NCBI GenBank assembly: GCA_003184365.1
Contig: NKYR01000142.1
Coordinates: 14,357 to 78,356 of the forward strand
Length of the DNA stretch: 64,000 nt
Source: Evernia prunastri
Lineage: Eukaryota; Ascomycota; Lecanoromycetes; Lecanorales; Parmeliaceae
Direction of reading: 5' to 3'
Shown here: piece after piece, positions 36,821 through 45,589 of the stretch
Layout: each line of letters begins with the position of its first letter
How positions within the stretch are numbered: the first letter of the stretch is position 1
Program-made: the position numbers and the translations under genes
The notes under the pieces: generated by a model
The model's input: the letters and a program-made list of their open reading frames with translations, nothing else
What the model was told of the DNA's origin: nothing
Databases searched by the model: none

Positions 36821-38078
36821 GATTGCGTTCTGGCTGTAGCGTCCGTTGTTTGAATTGCAATACTATGTGGTGTTAAGAGCAAAGCGTGACGGCTGACGGT
36901 GCAAATTGTTGAGAGCCTTGGAGAGTTGAGGAATTCCCTTATCGAAGGTAGATGATAGCAAGCTTGGAGCAGCAATGACGGTCCATGGCAAGATGGACTG
37001 ATCCTAGTACGAAAGCATTAAAACTGAAGACAGGAGAAGCTTGAACTAGTAAACACTGGCGACCAACGGCGCAGCAAAGATGTTGACGAAGGATGTGAGC
37101 TTGAAATGCTTTGACAGACAGACAGAGCAGATAAACTAAGCTAGTATGAGGCTTTATTGTATGGATGATGCAGCATGGATAATTAGAAACAAATTGCTGA
37201 CAACCCGACACACGAAGAAATTTTCACAACATGGTGATCCAGTGGCTTTTTCACGTCAGTGATCCTGAATTTTTTTTGTTGCTATTGTGGAACTTTTTTG
37301 TTTTCCTGCTTTTTCATGTTGAGCAGCCCGCGCAGCTTCACCAAACAACAGACGGAAGCCAGCTCGTTCGCCTCTCTAAGTGGTCTATTTAGCAATGAGA
37401 GTGAAGCCTTGTGATAACAATGGGTCTGCGTCGATGGGTACATGTTGCAAACTTGCCTGGAAACTATGCGAAACAAACTCATTGGTTTTAGTCGCGTCAA
37501 TGCATAGGAAGGCAACGGGTTCGAGGCTGCCTTCTTTTCCCACTGGCAACTGCATTAACATTATACGTTGTGAGATCTTTTGTTGGGGACCGGGCAAGAA
37601 AGGGGGCACAAAGGCGAAAAACGTCCAGCATATTTCATGGGGGGCGAAGACACTTATAAGCGACATTTCAGGTTCAAAAGGGTGTGTAGACGGTTATCGC
37701 CCATACAGTCATCGCCAATATGCATATTGAGGAATCGAGGATGTGTAGATAGCTCTCATAAAGTAAATACCCTAATCACGCTTATACTGTAGTGTACTAC
37801 CTACGTAGCCGCCGGACCGAGGACCGAGATTATAAGTACTTAGGTAAAGTACATTTGCACGTGTTACGTGGGACCTACGGAGCACCTTGCATACTGGTGA
37901 CCCGTATTTCACAACGCTCCACTTCATGAACTCATTTGGTGTTCACAATGGTCTTCAACACCTTGGGCGCAGTCCCTAAGACCTCCTAGCGGAACCGTTT
38001 TATTTAATCTACATACTTTTCCATTTACAACCTCTCATTTATTCCACTTCTATAGAGATTTCATAACCCAACTCAGCA
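36821..38078. promoter_or_regulatory. Divergent region between Myb/SANT gene and NCBP3-like gene
   Basis: About 1.26 kb containing the two divergent promoters. Near 37797-37850 lie TACCT/AGGTA words. A possible small frame on the minus strand at 37385-37666 is listed separately. Confidence 0.4.
37385..37666 (-). CDS. Possible small hypothetical protein, 93 residues
   Basis: ATG 37664-37666 opens a 93-codon frame with a hydrophobic N-terminal third (ISVFAPHEICWTFFAFVPPF) that could be a membrane or signal segment, then a polar part (GKEGSLEPVAFLCIDATKTN). No family is recognised and no splice partners are evident. The opposite strand is also open here, so this may be chance. Confidence 0.2.
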   Translation of the reverse strand: MSLISVFAPHEICWTFFAFVPPFLPGPQQKISQRIMLMQLPVGKEGSLEPVAFLCIDATKTNEFVSHSFQASLQHVPIDADPLLSQGFTLIAK

Positions 38079-39557
38079 ATGGAGCAAGGATTCGTCGCGG
38101 CTCAGAACCCTGCAGAAATGGAGCTCGACAGCATGGACCTCGACATCGACCTAGGATCCATGGACGATGTTAACGAGCCTTTACCCGTCACAAAGACAAT
38201 ATCAGAACATGTGATCTCTCCAAGTCAAATATCAAACTCTGAACTAGCACCCCACAAAATACACATCCGTGGGCTTGAGAACTTGACCACGTCTGACATT
38301 AGAGCCTTTTCTGAGGAACATTACCCGTCCAAGACACCAGTCCGCGTTGAATGGATCGACGACTCATCGGCGAACCTTGTGTTTGAAAGGGAGGAGACCG
38401 CCATGGCAGCTCTTCAGCATCTTACACTTCCGTGCAACGATAGCGACTTCCTGCCACTTTCACAACTACGAGCCGCCAAAGCCTTATCCGTTCACCCTCA
38501 ATCTTCTCTGTACGTGCGAATAGCAGCGATTACGGACCAGAAACGTCCGCGAGCGTATGAAGCTAGCAGATTCTACATGATGCATCCCGAACATGATCCT
38601 AGGGAGCAACGCCGTCGAGGGGGAAGCTTCCCAGGCGATAGCGATTATCGTAGAAAGAGATACACGGACCATGATCATCGGCGAAGGAGGTGGACAGACG
38701 AAAAAGACGGATTTAGTGCATCAATGTATGACGATAGGGGCCCTTCGAGCAGGCGCGGCTCCAGAACTTCACTTGCGAACGACCGTGGGGTCGAGGGGAT
38801 TAGTGACACTCGGCTTCGTGGGGACTCTTATCGGCCAGCTAGAGGTGAGAGGAACGGTGCTCGTACCTCTCGGGACCGCAGTGCATCACCAAGCGGCCCC
38901 AATCGTCGCACTCCACCTCCAACCTACCGCTCCCGTGATCCCCACCCTTTCCCTCATGAGAACAAAGGCAAAGAGCTGTTTCCCTCGACATCTAGGTCTG
39001 ATAGGGATGCTGATAGTAATGACAAGGACCTTTTCAGCACTAAAATACTGACTGCAAACGCCACCAAGGGGCTCTACTCAAAAGCCTCTGCGTTGGCCCG
39101 AGAGGCAACACCTAATGTCAAAGGTCCTTTAAGCAATAGGGATCGTGCTGCAAAAGTTAAAAAAGACCTTTTTCCGCACAAAATCACTCCAACCAAGCAT
39201 AGCCGCTCCGATGCCTTTGACGCCGCGGATGAAACAGCAGACCTGTTTGCGAATGGAATGTCGGTGCCGTTCACGGATGAGCCTAGCTCTCGCAAGAGTC
39301 CTGGTAAATTGAGATATTCAGGTGTTCAGTCCCAAGGTGATGGCGGAGATGTTGATTTTGGTCTGAATATCCGAGGTGCATCAAGGCATCAAAACCAAAG
39401 TTTCTCAGTTCGCGGCGGAGCGGTTGTCGATGCGGTTGGGACGATCAAAGAGCTTTTTCCAGGGAAGGCTGCAGGTAATGCAGGAAAAGAGCTGTTTGCG
39501 GAGAAGGTTGAGGGACGAGGAGGAAGGAGGAATCGAGCAGAGGACATGTTCTACTGA
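38079..39557 (+). CDS. NCBP3-like cap-binding/RRM-domain protein
   Basis: A single-exon frame of 492 residues from ATG 38079. After an acidic start (MELDSMDLDIDLGSMDD) comes an RRM-like domain at about residues 65-140 (PHKIHIRGLENLTTSDIRAF, VRVEWIDDSSANLVFEREET). This matches the NCBP3/C17orf85 family, in which the WxxDxSxNxVF stretch is diagnostic. The rest is Arg/Asp/Ser-rich and disordered. It carries a recurring short motif, K-[E/D]-L-F followed by basic residues, at about residues 297, 315, 361, 456 and 470, with looser copies at 329, 387 and 487. In animals NCBP3 binds the 5' cap and links it to the exon-junction complex and ARS2 for mRNA export. A similar nuclear role here is inferred. 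wd40 gene follows 331 bp downstream on the same strand. Confidence 0.82.
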   Translation: MEQGFVAAQNPAEMELDSMDLDIDLGSMDDVNEPLPVTKTISEHVISPSQISNSELAPHKIHIRGLENLTTSDIRAFSEEHYPSKTPVRVEWIDDSSANLVFEREETAMAALQHLTLPCNDSDFLPLSQLRAAKALSVHPQSSLYVRIAAITDQKRPRAYEASRFYMMHPEHDPREQRRRGGSFPGDSDYRRKRYTDHDHRRRRWTDEKDGFSASMYDDRGPSSRRGSRTSLANDRGVEGISDTRLRGDSYRPARGERNGARTSRDRSASPSGPNRRTPPPTYRSRDPHPFPHENKGKELFPSTSRSDRDADSNDKDLFSTKILTANATKGLYSKASALAREATPNVKGPLSNRDRAAKVKKDLFPHKITPTKHSRSDAFDAADETADLFANGMSVPFTDEPSSRKSPGKLRYSGVQSQGDGGDVDFGLNIRGASRHQNQSFSVRGGAVVDAVGTIKELFPGKAAGNAGKELFAEKVEGRGGRRNRAEDMFY

Positions 39558-39888
39558 GCAGCAGGACTTCTGGAATATTTTAAGCCATCATTCTCGCGGA
39601 GATCTCGCTTAAAGCTGGACAGCATGGATGTTACCTGAAGCGCAAAAATGAATGCGAGCTGCGAGACACGTACAAATGAGCATGGCGTTCCGTTCACAAT
39701 AGATGATATACCCCAAAATTTAGATAATCTAGGTAGTGGAGTTGAACCTTTTCGAAAAGGTGGGAAAGAAGAGTTCTGATATTTCCAGTTCTACCAAATG
39801 CGTCATTATGGCCGTTTACTAATTTCACCCTCCTCAACATCTATGAGTAGCCACTTTTCGGGATTCTAATCTACTCGTTACCGCCATC
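39558..39888. other. Short intergenic region, nothing recognised
   Basis: 331 bases between two tandem genes. It must contain the NCBP3-like 3' end and the WD40-gene promoter. Confidence 0.5.
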
Positions 39889-41787
39889 ATGCCAGCCCCG
39901 GACTCTCCACCAATCATTGTGGCAAGGTTCCTCAGAGCCAACAATTACAATGATGTGCGTGAGCCAATCTACTTCCCTTGGTAAGACAGGAGTCCAGCTC
40001 ACGGGGGGGAAATCTGTGGCAGACGCTCTCAGCATTCATAGTGCAAGCTGGGCTTTCGCCCGACGCTGGTACAATAGAGAAGGGAGACTTGACGATCGAA
40101 AAGATACTTGAAGAGAAGAAAGTTTTCGATCTTGCTCTGGGCTTTGAAAAGACTGGTCTAGAGGATGGGGAGAAGTGGAGCTTGCCCGGTAGGATGGATA
40201 TCTCTGTTTGCCTGTGTTAGCCCTTCTAAGTGCTACTTCCTCAGCTCCCTCGAAGCCGAATCAAACTTCCACGCTGCCGTCAGTTACGAACCTATTGCAT
40301 GTATCTGTCCAAAAATTCCACCGCGAGATGCCTTTTCAACTACTGTTTGCCTCTACGGCTGATAGAAAGTTGCATCTCATTACCACAGATACGACTTTCC
40401 GCATTTACAAGTCCCTTCCTTATTTGCAAGACTCTCCCATCCTCTCGTGCATTCCTGTTGGCGAACAAGGTCTCAAGACGATCACGACTGGCATGTCCGG
40501 TCAAACTGTTCTCTATGACCATGAGACGGATAGGGTACTCCAAGAAAGGAGAGATCATAGCAAATATGCGGTCAAAGCTGCGGCTTGGAACCACGTCATT
40601 GTAACTGCAGGTTGGGATAACAAAGTGCTCCTCTACCATGCAAGTGGCGGTTTCTCGAGCTTGGGAAACCCGGTAGCCGCGATTACACTGTCTACGAATC
40701 CGGAAACAATCACTTTCGTTGAGCATCCAGGTTCGGACCATCCTATACTGTTGGTCACCCGCCGAGACTCGACATCTTTATACTATTATTCGTTGGAGCT
40801 GCAGCTCCTAGGATCCCAAAATCTGGCTCCTCATTCGAATTCTTGGGTAACATGTAAGTATCCTCGGAGTCTGTTTCGTCTTTTGAAATAGACATGAGTC
40901 ATGAGACATGCCTTGGAAGCATTCGCTTTCTACACGTGTCTAACGCTCGCTATCGCCCTTACAAACAAGCGAAACTGACCCCAAAATCATAATTAATTAA
41001 GTCACTCCCTCTTCTGTCGAGGTATCACCCAAAGATCCGACACTGCTTGCTGTTGCTACCTCTGCTGTGCCGCACATGAGTGAGTATTTTCGGAGTCGAT
41101 GTTTGTTCTTTTAAAACAAATATTGGAGCTTTGTGGCATGTCTTGGGAGATTTTACTCTATAAACGTGTTCCAAGACTCGTTACACCACCTCAAAGTAGT
41201 AAGACTGACTTCGAAATCATATTCCAGAGATTATAATAGTTAGGCTACTACTACCGGCTTTGTCAGAATCCTCCTTAAACGATGCTAGTCCCATCACGCA
41301 GGCGGCCCAAATCCGGAGCAGTCTTGCCATCCAGGACAGGGAAGAAGCAGCCATTCAAGTTCATGTCAGCACTTTGGCCCCACAAACACCATACTCAACG
41401 CCGCAGGTAGTTTGGCGCCCTAGCGGAACAGGAGTGTTTGTAAACGGAGATGACGGGGTTATCCGCGGGCTGGAAGTAAAGACAGGCAAGATTATTGCTT
41501 CTTTGCAAGGAGGACATGAGGTGGGGAGTAAGATCAGGAGTATCTGGGTATGTATATTTTGGAACAAACACTTCTTCTATTCTTCTTACAGCCTGAATTG
41601 TAAAAATCTTCTGGTAGTAAAGATAGGGATACGTACGTTCGGGCTGTCCGATTACTCGAGGCTATGTCTCGATGGAGTGCTGATTGCGCAATCTGAATAG
41701 TGTGGGCTGATCGAAGTCGAGGGAGGAAAGGAGGAGTGGCTTATCAGTGGAGGGTTTGACAAAAGGTTGGTGATGTGGAAAGAGTGA
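39889..41787 (+). CDS. LisH and WD40-repeat protein
   Basis: Six exons (39889-39954, 40023-40188, 40245-40853, 41002-41079, 41228-41547, 41701-41787) give 441 residues with consistent phases. The N-terminus is a LisH-type helix pair (VARFLRANNYNDTLSAFIVQ). WD-like blades follow: FASTADRKLHLITTDTTFRI, GMSGQTVLYDHETDRVL, VIVTAGWDNKVLLYHASG. The last small exon supplies EEWLISGGFDKRLVMWKE. An alternative acceptor for exon 5 (41239) is also in frame, but 41227 gives the smoother VPHMKIIIVRLLLP. LisH/WD40 proteins act as scaffolds in many complexes, and I cannot name the ortholog. Introns 3 and 4 are both 148 nt and homologous to each other, and the fifth is 153 nt. Introns elsewhere in the window are mostly 34-93 nt. 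Confidence 0.82.
40854..41001 (+). repeat. Intron of 148 nt, first of a homologous pair (introner-like)
   Basis: GTAAGT donor, ACTGACC branch-like word, TTAAG acceptor. It shares the words TATCCTCGGAGTC, CGTCTTTTGAAA, CATGCCTTGG, ACGTGT, ACTGAC and AAATCAT, in order, with the intron at 41080-41227. Confidence 0.75.
41080..41227 (+). repeat. Intron of 148 nt, second of a homologous pair (introner-like)
   Basis: GTGAGT donor, ACTGAC branch-like word, TCCAG acceptor. It carries TATTTTCGGAGTC, GTTCTTTTAAAA, CATGTCTTGG, ACGTGT, ACTGAC and AAATCAT in the same order and spacing as 40854-41001. Hand alignment suggests roughly 65-70% identity. Confidence 0.75.
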
Positions 41788-43537
41788 GAATGAAAATGAG
41801 AACGAGAACGAGAACGAGAAAGAGGAAGTGCAAGTAGTAAAGAAAGAGAAAGAGATAGTGTGAGATATGATAGACAAGGCACAGTGTGGTGGTCTGCGAG
41901 CAACGTGGAAGATATTCCTCTCTCTTCATAGACCCTTTCCTTATAGGAGATTAAAGTAGGGTGATTGGTAACGGGAGGGGTTTTCGATATTGGCACGTCA
42001 AAAGATGATAATCCTTCAGCAACCGCGCATGGACTAGCAGTCGGAGCTGTACACACATATGCCTTGGAAGAAATCAAGCAGGACAGATCAGAGCCGAGCA
42101 ATTCAAGTAGACAAAAATTGAATATGAAACCCAGCTCGGCAAGACAGTAGGCCTGTTTCCAGTTGCTTTCTATTGGAGACTTTCAGTGGCAAGCCGGGTG
42201 TTTGCATACCGAAGTCGACATGGATCCGTTGACATGCAAGTAGACTTCAGCCATCTCATCAAGCCATCTAGCCATATCATTGTCCTGGCTCCATCACGAA
42301 TCATCTCTCCACCTCGTGTTCATGCCGCTTCTCTCTTTCCTTCCTTGACCTCTTTCTGTTAAGTGAGTCAGCTTCACAGTCTACCCCGAATAGTTCCATA
42401 TGCACTACCAAAGCCCTCATAGTCCCGTGTAGCGCATGCCTGTGGTTTCGTCGAAACTTGGGATCGGTGCCATTCAGGGACGGGTAACGGTGAGTTTTTG
42501 GCTTCTTGATCCTGTTGAGAGCCAATGTCAGTCTTACTCTGTTCAAAGTATCGTCTAATTGACGTAGGGTCTTTGCGATACTCGGGCACTGGAGGAAGCA
42601 AAGGGACGCACCCGTTTCTATGGGCTTTCTTATTCTGATTCGCTTGCGAACTATTTTTTGACTCTATCTTTCTTCAGCTTCCCTCTCTTTCCGTTTCTCT
42701 TTCATTGTACTTACTGGCCATTGTTGTGCGAATTAAGGAGGTTAAAATCAATTATAGTCTTTTACGAAGATCAGATTTGTGGGAAATATCTTGGAAAAGG
42801 CTTGGCGAAAACGCCGCTAGGACGGAATTATCTCCGGAACGATAATCAAACGAAGCAGTCATCTATTGTCTTCTAAGCTATAGCTATTTCACAATCATCT
42901 TTCGCGGTGTATACCGTGTAAGCTCAGTATGCAGACACGCGAAGTCGTAGCTTCAGTATAGATCAGACTCGTGCAACTTCCCCAAATTTTTGAACGCTTA
43001 GCAACTAATTGCAAAGCAGACTTCTCGTCTTTCTCGATTCTCTGAGCGCTTAGCAACTGCAGAGCAAACCTTTATATTCCTAGTCCAGTTAATTTGTGAT
43101 GCAGTCCAGTCCCTTTCTCCTTGACATGGACGAGAGAGTGTGTTTCGAGGACGGAGATCCGTTGACATGACGGAGCTTATGTGTCTCGAGAGTCGAGACC
43201 TGAAAAGTCCTCGCATCGTAACCTACACACATCGCACCTAACCCCAGCCCTTTTATGTTTGAGCTATATTTTTAAAGAGTCGAAGGCAATCCAAACATTT
43301 CCGCACTAACACTGCAACGAACACGTTCTCTTTTCATTTTAGCCTTTGATACTGTGCGCAAAGCGTATTCTATAATATGATCTACAGATCATAAGAGAAT
43401 CCAATGCTTATTGTGTACGTACGTTGAGTCATTGTGATCAGACTTTGAGGCAAAATTGTGTTGTAAGTCAAAAGGACACGAGCTAAAATCGTGGCAAGTT
43501 TCCTATATACTTCATCAACCACACGCAACATCGAGCA
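41788..43537. other. Intergenic between convergent WD40 gene and carrier gene
   Basis: About 1.75 kb. A purine-rich GAGAATGAAAATGAGAACGA-type tract follows the WD40 stop (about 41785-41830). Nothing else is recognised. Confidence 0.45.
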
Positions 43538-44736
43538 TCACTTGATGATCGCGGGCATAGCTTGTTTTGCTTGGTCGAGAGGCAGAACCTCCTTTGCTTT
43601 AGATGCAGCTGCAGCAACTGCCTTCTCTAGCCTTTCCGACTTCATTCTGCGCAGGTATGCGAAAAGGGTGATAAACAGAATCTCCATTCTATCTTTTCAT
43701 CAACATTTTGGCCTGCTAGTATATCGAAAATCAACTCACCTTTGCTTCGTCATCATGAGCAAGCCCTGTACTAGGATTCCCTTGGTAATCTGCGGAGCAA
43801 TGCCCTTGAACAACGCCAAAGGCCCTTCATGCTCAATAACATACGACATGACTTCTACAAAGCTTTTAAAACGTCTGCCTTCCCTGGCTGGCGGTGGCCG
43901 CGACTGGAGGCCCACTTTGGCAACGATCAGCGGTTGTGTGGCTATGGTTGCCAGTGCCTTTGACGCTGCGCCCAAGACTACCGACGCATTAGCCAGTCAG
44001 CCGTGGGGGGAATCCTGTATCAGCTCACAAAAAGACTCCCACGCCCTTAGATTTGTCCTTCCAGGGAAGAACAAATCTTTCAATCTCTGGTATGCACCGT
44101 AGGTGATCGCAGGATTCACCACCAGCACCAAGCTCGCTTTGAGGCCCCTCCATAGACCCGTCCAACCGTCCTCGCTGTCTATCACTTCCCTTCCAGTGTC
44201 TAGTAGACCTTTTTTGTCACCTTTCGATTGCGTTTGCTGACGCGTCGTAACCACAGATACTGGTATGGTAAAAATCTGAGCGATAGCCCCAGCGATAGCG
44301 CCTAATGAGAGCTCTGTTGCGGTGTTTGGAGGCTTGGCAGAGTTTCGAGAGGATATATAGAGTGTTCGAACGACAGAATACCAATAAAAATAGGCAAAAT
44401 TCGTGGATGCGACCCCGAGTAAAGACCCGTTGATCCCAGAGTAGAGCCCGAAAACACCTTCGTCATCAACGATCTTCCGGATAGCATCCAGCGCCGATGT
44501 ATAATGCACATCGTTGGTTGTAAGCGGGACTAAATCTGATGGTTTGCGTTTCACCTGGACCTGTAAGCGTGTCTTGACTCTGGTCCCTTTTGTCAGTACG
44601 AGCTTGTCGAAACTTCAGGAAGACTAACGTACATATCGAGGGGATAGACAATTGCATTGGCCAAAACTGCACCAGTGGCTCCTGCTAATGCATTACCCCA
44701 CGGTGGCAGTGGTACCTGATCAGCTTTGCGAGGCAT
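43538..44736 (-). CDS. ant1: Mitochondrial-carrier-family protein, peroxisomal adenine nucleotide carrier type
   Basis: Four exons (44736-44633, 44579-44029, 43977-43740, 43646-43538) give 333 residues, all phases consistent, the usual carrier length. Introns are 53, 50 and 93 nt. Three signature segments mark the threefold repeat: YPLDIVKTRLQV, IPVSVVTTRQQ and QPLIVAKVGLQS. Each is followed by an EG-type segment (DDEGVFGLYSGINGSLLGVA, EDGWTGLWRGLKASLVLVV, HEGPLALFKGIAPQITKGIL). The pattern, with NPAITYGAYQRLKDL, resembles yeast Ant1 and Candida PMP47, which exchange ATP for AMP across the peroxisomal membrane for fatty-acid activation. Substrate is inferred from the family. Divergent from palB, with a MITE between. 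Confidence 0.85.
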
Positions 44737-45589
44737 CACAAGGGAGGGGTACTATAAAAGGTGTAGATCATGGACGTGTATGCGACCACTTTTCGAGTCT
44801 CGATTGGTGGTGATACAACGAAGCTACTCTGACGGTAAGCACAGTTCAAGTGGACCTCCCAACGTTATTCATGTGTCTGTGTGGGGCGTCGGTAGGTCGT
44901 GGAGGTGAAGAACAAGAAACGAATAACGGTCACCTCAGCCGAGGTTGATAATTAGCGTATGCACAAAACGTTGCAATCCTTGGCACTGAGAGAATCTTCT
45001 CGCGTCGACTATGGATGTCGTCAAATTAACGTGTGTAGCATATATATAATAAAACTATATGAATCATATATATTCCTGACATTGCGATTCTCATACAGTC
45101 AAAAAGAATCAAAAAATAATTACTGTTTGATCGAAATAGAAGGAGTTAAGAATTAATGCTCATGAATTAAAATTTTAGATACAACTTTACAATTTTTGAT
45201 ATCTCTTTAATATCTCTACGAATATAAAAGAACTTTTTGATATATTCACAGTCGGCGTGAGAAGAATTTCTCACTGCCAAGGACTGCAACGTTTTGTGCA
45301 TACGCTAAAAAACAAGCCTAGCGTCCGCCGTCACGGAGCGGAGGAGCGATTTTGCTGTTCCTAGAGCAATTTCCTACAAGTTATAAATGATAGGTGTTTG
45401 TACACATTGATTCTTGGTCTGCAGGTATTCAGGTATTCAAACCACTGATTGCTAGGAGTTGTCGGATCTCTTGATACAGCTGCAGCTTTTTTCGTCAAGA
45501 CGAAACAGGCCGAGATGCTCTTTGTAGACCGGCATATAGCCACAGATCTACAACCCTGTCCGAGAATGTGGTGATCTCTTATTTTGATC
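44737..45589. promoter_or_regulatory. Divergent carrier/palB promoter region, carrying a MITE
   Basis: About 850 bases between the two starts. A 357-bp terminal-inverted-repeat element occupies 44952-45308. About 280 bases remain between it and the modelled palB ATG. The element is strongly AT-rich inside, unlike its flanks. Confidence 0.5.
44952..45308. mobile_element. MITE-like element with 62-bp terminal inverted repeats
   Basis: The left end (44952-45013) and the right end (45247-45308) are inverted copies matching at about 55 of 62 positions. Each starts TTAGCGTATGCACAAAACGT when read inward. If the TA at each end is a target-site duplication, the element proper is 44955-45305 (351 bp) and belongs to the Tc1/mariner-pogo type. 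The 233-bp interior is AT-rich with no transposase frame, so it is non-autonomous. It sits between two divergent genes. Confidence 0.85.

Noticed and set aside
41548..41700. Third long intron (153 nt) of the WD40 gene as a member of the introner pair
   Set aside because: Beyond donor and acceptor it shares no ordered words with the two 148-nt introns.
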